The notes beneath the pieces are model-generated. The model made no database searches. It was not told where the DNA came from and saw only the letters and a program-made list of their open reading frames with translations. Positions 1-7,363 of a DNA stretch of 64,000 bases are shown one piece after another. A program made the position numbers and the translations under genes. This DNA is from Aeromonas tecta. Its GTDB lineage: Bacteria > Pseudomonadota > Gammaproteobacteria > Enterobacterales > Aeromonadaceae. The stretch covers positions 1-64,000 of the forward strand of contig NZ_CDCA01000027.1 in the NCBI RefSeq assembly GCF_000820185.1, written 5' to 3'. The first letter of the stretch is position 1; each line of letters starts with the position of its first letter.

Positions 1-2900
1 GTACTGAGCAGCGTCATGGCGCTCGCCCCCATCCCCAGCACCACCCCCGCCACCATCAGCCGATAAAACCCTGCGCAGGCCAGGCGGGGCGCCCCGGCAG
101 TTTGCGCCGCCGTGGTCCACTCCAACAGGTGACGATGGGAGAAAGACAAGCGAAACAGGGTGCGCACTATGGCATCTGTCATGCGCCAGGCCTGATCGAC
201 CAGAAAGGCCAGGCTGAGCAGCAACTGCATGGCGGCACGTTGCAGGTTGTTGCCTATCTTGCCCAGGTGATGGCGCCATAAAATATCCCGTCTGTGGGGA
301 AGCAGATCGAAGAGCAGCGGCACGAAGATCGGCAGCGCCAGCCCGGCAAGGAGCAGCAGCGTCGCCGTGATGCCGGTATCCAGTGGCAGTTGCCAGGCCG
401 CGAGCAGCGCCAAAAAGGTGCTGGGGGGCAACAGCGAACGGCAGAGGTTATCAAACAGCTTCCAGCGTCCGACGAGGGGCAGGGCATCCGATCCGCGTCG
501 GATATGGCAGATCCAGGTCAGCAGTTGCCAGTCGCCTCTTGTCCAGCGGTGTTGGCGCTTGACACTGACGTCATAGCGGGAGGGGAACTCCTCGACGACC
601 TCGATATCGGTTGCCAGGCCTGCCCGTGCGAAAATCCCCTCGAACAGATCATGGCTCAGGTGGCTGTTCTCTGGCACACGCGCCTCCAGGGCGGCACCGA
701 AGGCATCGACGTCGTAGATGCCTTTCCCGGTGAAAGAACCTTCGCCAAACAGGTCTTGATAGATGTCCGAGGAGGCGGCGGCGTAAGGGTCCATGCCACC
801 GGGCCCTGAATAGATCCACTGGTAATAGGAGCCATCCTGTTCCATTGGCAACGAGGGGGTGACCCGTGGCTGGAGAATACCGTACCCCTGAGTGACGCGT
901 TGGTGACCCGCATCCAGACAAGCCCGGTTGAGAGGGTGAGCCATCTTGGCAATCAGCCGGCTGGCGGTATCCCGGGGCAGGCGGGTGTCTGCATCCAGCG
1001 TAATCACATAGCGCACCGCGTCCGGGACTGCGGGTGGCTGCCCATCGGGTGCCATGAAGCTGGTATCGGTGGCGCCACGCAGCAAGCGGTTCAGTTCATG
1101 GAGTTTGCCCCGCTTGCGCTCCCACCCCATCCAGCAGCCCTCGCCTGGGTTGAACCTACGCTGGCGATGGAGCAACAGGAAACGCTCGCCAGCAGGCCCC
1201 GGGCCATGTTTGCGGTTCAACTCGGCAATGGCCTGACGGGTGTTGGCCAGCAGGGCGTCGTCATCGGGCATGCTCTCTTGGTCGGCATCCATACCATCAC
1301 AGAGCAGGGCAAAAGTGAGGTCGCCACCGATCCCTGACAGATGATGCACCTCCAGTTGGGCGACCTGAGCCCGCATATCGGCCTGAGAGGTTAACAGGGT
1401 GGGGATGACCACCAGGGTACGCAAAGAGGAGGGCACTCCGTGGTGGAGATCCATGGCGGGTAAAGGCCTTGGCACCAGGTGACCGCCCAGGAGGCTGTTG
1501 ATCAAGGCGATGGCCGCCCCCTGCGCGGGCAAGCCTGCGAACAGGATGAAGGGGATGAGCCAGAGGGAGTCGCGCTCCGGCCCCCTGAGGAGGCCATAGG
1601 TGAGTGCCAGCAAGGAGATCGTCAGCAGGGCGATGATGCCGATATAGCCCACAATGCCGAGTCTGGCGTGGATTCGGTGCAGGCGAAGCCTTGGTGGCGG
1701 GCGAAAATCCAGCGCGTTCTCCAATGCAAACCGCCCTTCGGCAACCAGGTGATAGCCGGGATCCTGTGCTCTTCGCTGGATGTCGTCCGGGGTGGCATGG
1801 GTCGCCTGCGTAGTGGCGGCCAAGACGCTGGCCGTGACGGCCAACTCGTCATGGGGAGAAAACCTGGCCAATTGCTCGATGGCACAGCGATAGAGATTGC
1901 GGGTGGCGAAATCCATGCTGGCAAAGTCACTGCCACTCCGTAGCTGCTGGTCTACCAGGCTCATCTCCTCAAACAGATCGCTCCAGTCGATGTCCGAGAT
2001 GAGGCGCATGCTGGTGATGATGTTGCGGACAGTGACGTTAGAGGCCCCCTGTCGCTGTTGTGCATGTCTCACCACCTTTTCCACCGAGGATCCTTGCGCA
2101 GAGAGTCGCTCTTCCAGCCAGCCGAGGGCAGGGGTGGTCAATGGATCCTGATCCCGTAATTGTTTGGCCAACTGGGCGGCAAACAGCTCAGAGAGAGGGC
2201 TGTCGGCGCGTGCGGCAATATTTTCGTTTAGTGCGGATAAGGCGGAGGCAGAGACAAGGAGCCGTGAACAGAGCGCATCTGCATCGGCTCTGATGCGCCG
2301 TGCGAGCGTGATCTGCTCGGCGAGACGGCGCAGGTTCTCGATAAGGACGATCCTGAGGGTGATGGAGACGGCCCACAGCTCGCCTATGGTCAGTGGTTGT
2401 ACCCGTTGATAAGCCTGGATGAAACGGCTCAGGATCTCGGGGTCGAAGTGACTGTCATTGTGTGCAACGAAAGCCCAAGCAATCCCGAAGACCCTGGGGT
2501 AACCGGCCAGTGGCCCTGCTGCCAGCTTTGGCAGTTGGCGGTAGTAAGCGCGGGGAAGACTGCTGCGGACCTCCTGGATCTGGGTTTCGACCAGGTGATA
2601 ATTATCGAGGAACCACTCAGCCGCATGAGTCAGTTCGCGCCCCTGCTCCAGCTCGTCCGCGCTGGCTTGGTAGGCAGCGAGCAAGACAGTCTCATTTTCT
2701 TTCAAACGACGATGTAGCGGTTGCACCGCAATGGGCTGGGTCGTGACAGCTTGCGCTGCTGCCAACGTCATGGCGTGGAGTTCCAACCGCTCGATACCGA
2801 ACAGCTCTTCACGGATTGGCACGTCATTCTGCCAAAGTGCTTGATGACCAAACAGCCTGGCGAGCCAGCTACTCATCGGGCTGCCCTTGAGGGCCATCAT
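1..2900 (-). CDS. ndvB: Cyclic beta-(1,2)-glucan synthase, NdvB/ChvB type (N-terminal part, cut by window edge)
   Basis: Long reading frame open on the minus strand from ATG 2898-2900 to the left edge, about 966 codons with no stop at the edge. The N-terminal 250 residues have the signature segment of cyclic glucan synthases (YRQLPKLAAGPLAGYPRVFG, then QAYQRVQPLTIGELWAV). A GT84-type glycosyltransferase domain follows, with VITLDADTRLPRD near codon 635 and the QHRWTRGDWQ motif near codon 780. Hydrophobic segments lie around codons 470-510 and from about 810 to the edge, so the enzyme should sit in the inner membrane and build glucan from UDP-glucose. Family members reach roughly 2800 residues and carry a C-terminal GH94 phosphorylase-like part, which would lie outside the window. 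ATGs at 2895-2897 and 2874-2876 are alternative starts; none has a strong ribosome binding site, though AAGG precedes the last. Identification is strong; the linkage specificity (1,2 versus others) is inferred. Confidence 0.88.
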   Translation of the reverse strand, partial: MMALKGSPMSSWLARLFGHQALWQNDVPIREELFGIERLELHAMTLAAAQAVTTQPIAVQPLHRRLKENETVLLAAYQASADELEQGRELTHAAEWFLDNYHLVETQIQEVRSSLPRAYYRQLPKLAAGPLAGYPRVFGIAWAFVAHNDSHFDPEILSRFIQAYQRVQPLTIGELWAVSITLRIVLIENLRRLAEQITLARRIRADADALCSRLLVSASALSALNENIAARADSPLSELFAAQLAKQLRDQDPLTTPALGWLEERLSAQGSSVEKVVRHAQQRQGASNVTVRNIITSMRLISDIDWSDLFEEMSLVDQQLRSGSDFASMDFATRNLYRCAIEQLARFSPHDELAVTASVLAATTQATHATPDDIQRRAQDPGYHLVAEGRFALENALDFRPPPRLRLHRIHARLGIVGYIGIIALLTISLLALTYGLLRGPERDSLWLIPFILFAGLPAQGAAIALINSLLGGHLVPRPLPAMDLHHGVPSSLRTLVVIPTLLTSQADMRAQVAQLEVHHLSGIGGDLTFALLCDGMDADQESMPDDDALLANTRQAIAELNRKHGPGPAGERFLLLHRQRRFNPGEGCWMGWERKRGKLHELNRLLRGATDTSFMAPDGQPPAVPDAVRYVITLDADTRLPRDTASRLIAKMAHPLNRACLDAGHQRVTQGYGILQPRVTPSLPMEQDGSYYQWIYSGPGGMDPYAAASSDIYQDLFGEGSFTGKGIYDVDAFGAALEARVPENSHLSHDLFEGIFARAGLATDIEVVEEFPSRYDVSVKRQHRWTRGDWQLLTWICHIRRGSDALPLVGRWKLFDNLCRSLLPPSTFLALLAAWQLPLDTGITATLLLLAGLALPIFVPLLFDLLPHRRDILWRHHLGKIGNNLQRAAMQLLLSLAFLVDQAWRMTDAIVRTLFRLSFSHRHLLEWTTAAQTAGAPRLACAGFYRLMVAGVVLGMGASAMTLLS

Positions 2901-3405
2901 GAGACATCAATTCGCTCTGTTCCCGGTTTGAAATAGGCATGCTTGCTCCATTGTCTGCAGCTCGCTGAAGAGGCATGAAGGCTCATGATTTACCTGTCAA
3001 GGCATCATGAAGGGGCCAGGGACGGGCTCTCTTGCAATCGAAGTTTCTGCACATACGGAGACTATGAAGGGCTGGATGAGGGTTGTCGGTTCGCTAAGAC
3101 ACATATAAAAATGAATGACGGTAAGGGGCTATTTTTCTGCTGTCACTGTGTTCTGGTTTTTATTTATGCTGGTGGGTTGTGTGAATTGCCCCGGATTTTC
3201 TGCTCATGGCAGGCCCCTGCTGCCTATGGGAGGAATTCATTATATCCCTGACAAGATCTGAGCCAATGAAGCTAAAGAGGTAGTACCCCTTCACTGATCC
3301 GCAGAGTGTCAGCTGTCCTGTGGTAACAGGGCTGGTATCAGGCGCTCACCACGGTGGCCGATCACGCCGCTTGCTTAGGGTGGCGATATCAGGGGCAGGC
3401 CTTTG
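2901..3405. other. Intergenic region without recognisable gene
   Basis: About 500 bases between the start of the glucan synthase gene and the end of the VOC gene. An 88-codon plus-strand frame (2985-3251) is cysteine-rich and unlike any family I know, with no ribosome binding site, so it is not called. No tRNA, clear terminator or repeat is visible. It must contain the glucan synthase promoter on the minus strand. Confidence 0.5.
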
Positions 3406-3786
3406 TCATATGGGCTTACCAGAGGCATGGCTGGAGAAGAGGGTGAGCAGATGGCCGGCGGGCTCGCGCAGGGTAAACAGCTCGTGGCCGATGGCGGGGC
3501 GAGCCTCTATGGGTGAGGGGGCCAGCCCCAGGGCGCTCAGGTGCCGGTGGGTCTCATGCAGATCGTCGACCATCAGATCGAAGGGGGCTGCTCTCGCCTC
3601 GATCTGGTCGCGGCGCATCAGCAGCAGGTGGGTGCCGCCGCGCATCTCCAGGACTGAGATCTCGGGTCCCTCGAAGAGGAGCCTCATGCCGAGTCGGCGC
3701 ATAAAGCGGGTGGAGTCCTGCATCCGGTCGGTCGGCAATACGACATGGGCCACCCCTACAGGTGGTCTTTGATCATCCAGTCCCAT
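3406..3786 (-). CDS. VOC (glyoxalase/bleomycin-resistance/dioxygenase) family protein
   Basis: 126-residue single-domain protein. It opens with a typical VOC first strand (GVAHVVLPTDRM), then FMRRLGMRLLFEG and a second half with FTLREPAGHLLTLF, giving the paired beta-alpha-beta-beta-beta pattern of the glyoxalase fold. Candidate metal ligands are H14 (AHVVLP) and the glutamate of TLREPAGH, but the full ligand set cannot be assigned from one sequence. The start at 3786 is chosen because AGGAGG lies 7 bases upstream; the frame extends 20 codons further upstream without such a site. It stands alone between unrelated genes, so the substrate cannot be predicted. Confidence 0.75.
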   Translation of the reverse strand: MGLDDQRPPVGVAHVVLPTDRMQDSTRFMRRLGMRLLFEGPEISVLEMRGGTHLLLMRRDQIEARAAPFDLMVDDLHETHRHLSALGLAPSPIEARPAIGHELFTLREPAGHLLTLFSSHASGKPI

Positions 3787-3872
3787 CTGCACGCCTCCTG
3801 AAAAACCTGTCGGTGCCCGGCCCCGTCTTTCTCGACCCCACACCACATTATGGGATCGCGGCCCATGGATAT

Positions 3873-3900
3873 AACAACGCCCGGTGAACCGGGCGTTGGG
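3873..3900 (-). terminator. Hairpin terminator downstream of the glycine-zipper lipoprotein gene
   Basis: Inverted repeat AACGCCCGGT / ACCGGGCGTT with a short loop, just downstream of the stop of the minus-strand lipoprotein gene. The following bases on the minus strand are T-rich but not a pure T run, so termination strength is uncertain. Confidence 0.6.
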
Positions 3901-3920
3901 TGATGAGGGGCAAGGGAGTC

Positions 3921-4136
3921 CTACTTCTTGATTTCATGGCCAATTACGCCACCGACGACGGCCCCACCCACGGTACCAACCGCACTGCCTCCGGTCAGCA
4001 CCGAACCTCCGACGGCGCCAATACCGGCCCCGATGGCGGTACTCTTGTCTTGTTGCGACATGCCGGAGCAAGCTGCCAAGCCAAACAGCATGACCATTGT
4101 CACAGCGCCTCGTGCTAAACCATGGATCTTCTTCAT
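3921..4136 (-). CDS. Glycine-zipper lipoprotein (OsmB-like)
   Basis: 71 residues. The N-terminus is a lipoprotein signal peptide (MKKIHGLARG...MVMLFGLAAC) with lipobox LAAC, so Cys22 should be lipidated. The remainder is a glycine-zipper membrane segment (GAGIGAVGGSVLTGG...GTVGGAVVGGVIGHEIKK), as in OsmB/SlyB-type small outer membrane lipoproteins. An AGAGGT ribosome binding site precedes the ATG. Such proteins are usually linked to envelope or osmotic stress; the specific role here is unknown. Confidence 0.82.
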   Translation of the reverse strand: MKKIHGLARGAVTMVMLFGLAACSGMSQQDKSTAIGAGIGAVGGSVLTGGSAVGTVGGAVVGGVIGHEIKK

Positions 4137-4573
4137 GGGATTACCTCTTGATACTGATCAATACGTCAGGGTGTCTTCAGTCATCGGCCATGAGGCTGCG
4201 ACTGATCCCGACCCGGTCCCCAACGCGTAAGCCCGGATAGTTGTTGCTCGACGGCAGAGCTGGCGACATATCCAACGACTGCTCCATATATCAGACGGAC
4301 GGCTCTGTTAGCCGCCGGTCTGTTATGGCGACCATCTTCCACCGGCTCCGCGAGCTTGTCTGTACGCTAACGCTTATAGGGGGCCTTTTTGATGCCACAG
4401 TGGCCGTTCCTCGCCGAGTGGTTGGGGACCGCGTTCATGGGCTGCGTTTGTTGCACCCCGCGCACTTTCCCAGCAGCTCCCCCTTTAGATGTGACAGAAG
4501 GGCAGCGATGAGGCGCTATGCGGGATGGTGCTGGCCAGATGGTGTAGTCGCTGTTTCAACGGAGGTGTCGCCC
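4137..4573. other. Intergenic region between divergent lipoprotein gene and SRAP pseudogene
   Basis: About 440 bases. A plus-strand frame runs through it into the downstream pseudogene, but its translation resembles nothing known and the true start of the pseudogene has its own GGAGG site. No clear RNA gene or terminator. Confidence 0.4.
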
Positions 4574-5213
4574 ATGTACATCAACTACATCCCGACGACA
4601 AAAGCGGTACTGGAGGAATGCTTCGGCGGTGATGGCCCTGGTTACGATTGGGAAGAGGAGGTGTGGCAGGACTATCAGGCACCGATCCCGATCCAGCACG
4701 ACGGCAAGCGACAGGTGCGGATCGCCAGCTATGGGCTGGTGCTGAAATGGAAGATCCCGTCCGGCGATAGGTATTATGCCACGATGAATACCAGTGCCGA
4801 GACAGTGGGTGAGAAGCCGACCTACTGCCGCGTCTGGCAGCATGGAAAGCTCTGTCTGGTGCCGATGCTCGGCTTCTTCGAGCCCTGCTACTAGAGTGGC
4901 AAGGCCGAGTGCGGGCGAATCAGCATGGTCGATGGCAGACCCTTTGTAGTTGCCGGCATCTGGTGAGCGTGGCAGGAGGAGCAGGGCTACACCTTCAGCA
5001 TCTCCCAACTCACGATCAACACCGACACGCACCCGCTGCTGCGACGGATGCACAAGCCAGGGGATGAGAAGCGGAGTCTGGTGATAGTGCCCATGCAGGA
5101 TTGCGACGCTTGGCTTGGGGTGCCGGGATCTTGAGCTGGTGCGAACCTGCCTGATTCAGCAGCCGACTGAACAACTGACAGGTATGCCGATGCCACTTGT
5201 ACGCCGGGGCTGA
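4574..5213 (+). pseudogene. SOS response-associated peptidase (SRAP/YedK/HMCES family), decayed
   Basis: Reading from ATG 4574 (GGAGG upstream) gives a recognisable SRAP protein: EEVWQDYQAPI, SYGLVLKWKIPSGDRYYATM, LCLVPMLGFFEPCY, then THPLLRRMHKPGDEKRSLVI. Intact members use Cys2 to crosslink abasic sites in single-stranded DNA; here residue 2 is Tyr (TAC where TGC is expected). Three further lesions follow. TAG at 4892-4894 sits where a Glu codon is expected, TGA at 4964-4966 where an Arg codon is expected, and a one-base shift near 5118-5121 moves the rest (CRDLELVRT... to TGA 5211-5213) into the next frame. Similarity resumes cleanly after each, so this is a decaying gene rather than a coincidence. 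Neighbouring tRNA-Thr is a common type of integration site, but no integrase is visible. Confidence 0.85.
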
Positions 5214-5238
5214 TGTTAGCCCGGTGTTAGCCCGTCTC

Positions 5239-5272
5239 AAAAATTAATAAGGCTCGCATCGCTGCGAGCCTT
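5239..5272 (-). terminator. Terminator downstream of tRNA-Thr
   Basis: Ten-base stem AAGGCTCGCA / TGCGAGCCTT with a four-base loop. On the minus strand it is followed by ATTAATTTTTG. It lies directly after the 3' end of the minus-strand tRNA gene. Confidence 0.8.
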
Positions 5273-5280
5273 GCTATATC

Positions 5281-5356
5281 TGGTGCCGGTAAGAGGAGTC
5301 GAACCCCCGACCTTCGCATTACGAATGCGCTGCTCTACCAACTGAGCTATACCGGC
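5281..5356 (-). tRNA. tRNA-Thr (anticodon CGT)
   Basis: 76-base cloverleaf on the minus strand beginning GCCGGTA and ending TACCGGC plus encoded CCA. D arm GCTCAGTTGGTAGAGC, anticodon loop TTCGTAA giving anticodon CGT, and T loop TTCGACT. The sequence is very close to the enterobacterial thrW gene as I remember it. The T stem contains two G-U pairs. It is followed by its own terminator and appears to be a single-gene transcript. Confidence 0.95.
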
Positions 5357-5442
5357 CTTTTGCTAGATTCCCGAAAATAACGGGGCAAGTCAATGAGCCT
5401 GAGCCGGTTTTATGAATCAGCTCATGGAGTTACGGACACGGC

Positions 5443-6183
5443 TCAGAGATCGACAAACTCCGGAATATGGGCGCGTCCACGGCTCTCGAGGAATTCAAGC
5501 AGGGCGCGGGGGGAGCGCGCCAGGATCCGCTCCTCGGGGAAACCCGCCTCCGTCACCAGCCGGTGGCAGTGTTCGAAATCCCCAAGGCTGAAGGCGACAT
5601 GGGAGTCGGAGCCGAAGGTGAGATAGGCACCCAGATCACGCGCCGCCTCGACGATGGCGCGGCAGTTGCCTTCGCTGCCGGGGCGGGAGTGGCTAAAGGA
5701 GGAATTGTTTATCTCCAGCGCGACTCTGTACTCGGCGGCGGCCTTGACCACGGCCTGGATATCGATGGGGAAGGCGGGGTTACCAGGGTGGCTAATCATG
5801 TCGACCCGGCCACTCTTGATGGCGTTGATCATGGCCTGGGTATGAGTGGCCTGATCGCAGGGAGGAAACACGGGCTCGTGGAACCCCGCCATGATCATGT
5901 CGAGCCGTGACTCGTAGCGCTCGGGGAAATCGATCTCGCCGGCGATGTTTTTGATGTTGGCCTCGATGCCACGCAGGATGCCGACCCCGTCGACCACTCT
6001 GGGCAGCACGTGCAGATTGACGAAGTGCCAGAAATGGGGGGCATCGGCCATGTCGGGGCCGTGATCCGTGGTGGCAAACAGCTTGATCCCCTTGGCCTTG
6101 GCGATCGGCAGATAATCATGAATGGTGCTGTAGGCGTGGGTGCTGGCGACGGTGTGCGTGTGGGTATCGACCGTATACTTCAT
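5443..6183 (-). CDS. ycdX: PHP-domain phosphatase/hydrolase YcdX
   Basis: 246 residues, the usual length of YcdX. PHP metal-binding motifs are visible in order: DTHTHT near residue 6, TTDHGPD near 38, a glutamate in RGIEAN near 73, H in AGFHEP, SHPGNP near 132 and GSDSH near 195. These should hold a trinuclear metal site for phosphoester hydrolysis in the cytoplasm; the physiological substrate is not established. The start at 6183 is chosen because GAGGGGAGAG lies just upstream and the next residues ([11 protein letters not shown]) match the family N-terminus. The frame could extend 67 codons upstream but that part has no similarity. Confidence 0.93.
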   Translation of the reverse strand: MKYTVDTHTHTVASTHAYSTIHDYLPIAKAKGIKLFATTDHGPDMADAPHFWHFVNLHVLPRVVDGVGILRGIEANIKNIAGEIDFPERYESRLDMIMAGFHEPVFPPCDQATHTQAMINAIKSGRVDMISHPGNPAFPIDIQAVVKAAAEYRVALEINNSSFSHSRPGSEGNCRAIVEAARDLGAYLTFGSDSHVAFSLGDFEHCHRLVTEAGFPEERILARSPRALLEFLESRGRAHIPEFVDL

Positions 6184-6382
6184 CTTCTCTCCCCTCTGGC
6201 ATGAGGCGCCAGCATAGCAAGATTGGCGGGGGCGGGCCATGTATGTGACTTGCCATACTTTGTCACAAATTCTGGTGGAACTGACAAAGTCTGGCCATCT
6301 TTGCCTGCGAGGATGAGCCCATCGATGCAAGCCTGAACTCTCATCGAGGGGTCGTAACTGGATGATTCGACCCGATTTCCCC

Positions 6383-6410
6383 ACCGTCGCTCCCTGCGGC
6401 GGTTTTTTTT
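6383..6410 (+). terminator. Orphan rho-independent terminator (+)
   Basis: Stem ACCGTCGC / GCGGCGGT (one G-U pair) with a TCCCT loop, followed by eight T. No plus-strand gene ends nearby: ycdX is on the other strand. It may end an uncalled small RNA starting in about 6200-6350. Confidence 0.75.
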
Positions 6411-6454
6411 GGCTAAATTGCTTCGAAAAGAGCTGTCATCGTCCTTCGCCAGAT

Positions 6455-6489
6455 AAAAAAATGCCCAACTAGCATGATGCAGGTTGGGC
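6455..6489 (-). terminator. Orphan rho-independent terminator (-)
   Basis: Stem GCCCAAC / GTTGGGC, loop of 13 bases containing a smaller GCATGATGC palindrome, followed on the minus strand by ATTTTTTT. No minus-strand gene is recognised upstream of it (between here and the psrA promoter). Confidence 0.75.
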
Positions 6490-6605
6490 GAGACTTAATG
6501 TTTAATTGCAGTGGCATAGATATAGAGTTCAGATCCCCTGCTAAGTTCCCGCCTTGTTCCCTCTTTTTTGATTAAAACATTTCACCAACACCTGTTCACA
6601 TTCCC

Positions 6606-6650
6606 TTGACATGTCTGGGCATGAAACGTACTTTTTAAACATTCGTTTAA
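6606..6650 (+). promoter_or_regulatory. psrA-fadE promoter with overlapping operator palindrome
   Basis: A -35 TTGACA (6606-6611) and -10 TACTTT (6629-6634) are separated by 17 bases. A perfect inverted repeat TTAAAC-N4-GTTTAA (6635-6650) covers the expected start site. PsrA-type TetR regulators of fatty acid degradation bind AAAC/GTTT palindromes, so this is probably the autoregulatory operator also controlling fadE, relieved by long-chain acyl ligands. Confidence 0.7.
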
Positions 6651-6662
6651 GTGAGGTGTCCA

Positions 6663-7316
6663 GTGAGTAAAATCGATACCAAAAACCGTATTCTCGATGC
6701 CGCCGAGGTGTTGTTCGCCGAGCGGGGGTTTGCCGATACCTCTTTGCGTCTGATCACCAGTGAGGCCGATGTCAACCTGGCGTCGGTCAACTACCACTTC
6801 GGCTCCAAGAAAGAGCTGATTCAGGCGGTGCTCGATCGCTACCTTAGCCTGTTCATGCCGGAGCTGGATGAGCGCCTGCATACCCTGATGGCGCAGGAGC
6901 AGCTGAACCTGCTGCAGGTGTTCGAGAGTTTCGTCGATCCCCTGATGAAGCTGGTGGCGGTGCGCACCAACGGCCCGGCCATCTTCATGCAACTGCTGGG
7001 GCGTGGCTACATCGATAGCCAAGGCCACCTGCGCCGCTTCATCACCACCCATTATGGGCCGACCCTGCAGCGGATCACCCAGGCCATTTCCAAGGCCAAC
7101 CCGGCCCTGTCGCCGGCAGACCTGTTCTGGCGCCTGCACTTCACCCTGGGCACAGTCGTGTTCACCATGGCGTCTGCCGATGCGCTGCGTGACATCGCCC
7201 AGGCCGACTTCGGTCAGCAACTCGATGTGGAAGGGTTGGTGCGCAACGTTATTCCTTATCTGGCGTCCGGTGTCGGTGCGCCCGTGGAGTCGACCAGGTT
7301 ATCCCTGGCCGTGTAA
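6663..7316 (+). CDS. psrA: TetR family regulator, PsrA-like (fatty acid responsive)
   Basis: 217 residues from GTG 6663, chosen because GAGGTG lies 6-7 bases upstream; an in-frame GTG at 6651 is the alternative. The N-terminal helix-turn-helix is canonical TetR (RILDAAEVLFAERGFADTSL, then ASVNYHFGSKKELIQAV). The C-terminal half is a ligand-binding and dimerisation domain. The gene sits 47 bases upstream of fadE on the same strand, the arrangement of PsrA-type repressors that govern beta-oxidation genes in gammaproteobacteria. It probably represses itself and fadE via the palindrome at 6635-6650. Confidence 0.87.
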   Translation: MSKIDTKNRILDAAEVLFAERGFADTSLRLITSEADVNLASVNYHFGSKKELIQAVLDRYLSLFMPELDERLHTLMAQEQLNLLQVFESFVDPLMKLVAVRTNGPAIFMQLLGRGYIDSQGHLRRFITTHYGPTLQRITQAISKANPALSPADLFWRLHFTLGTVVFTMASADALRDIAQADFGQQLDVEGLVRNVIPYLASGVGAPVESTRLSLAV

Positions 7317-7363
7317 TAGCTAACAATAATCAACGGAAACAGTGAAATAAAAGGAACTTTCGT

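Noticed and set aside
2985..3251. 88-codon plus-strand frame next to the glucan synthase gene
   Set aside because: Cysteine-rich, no start signal and no recognisable family.
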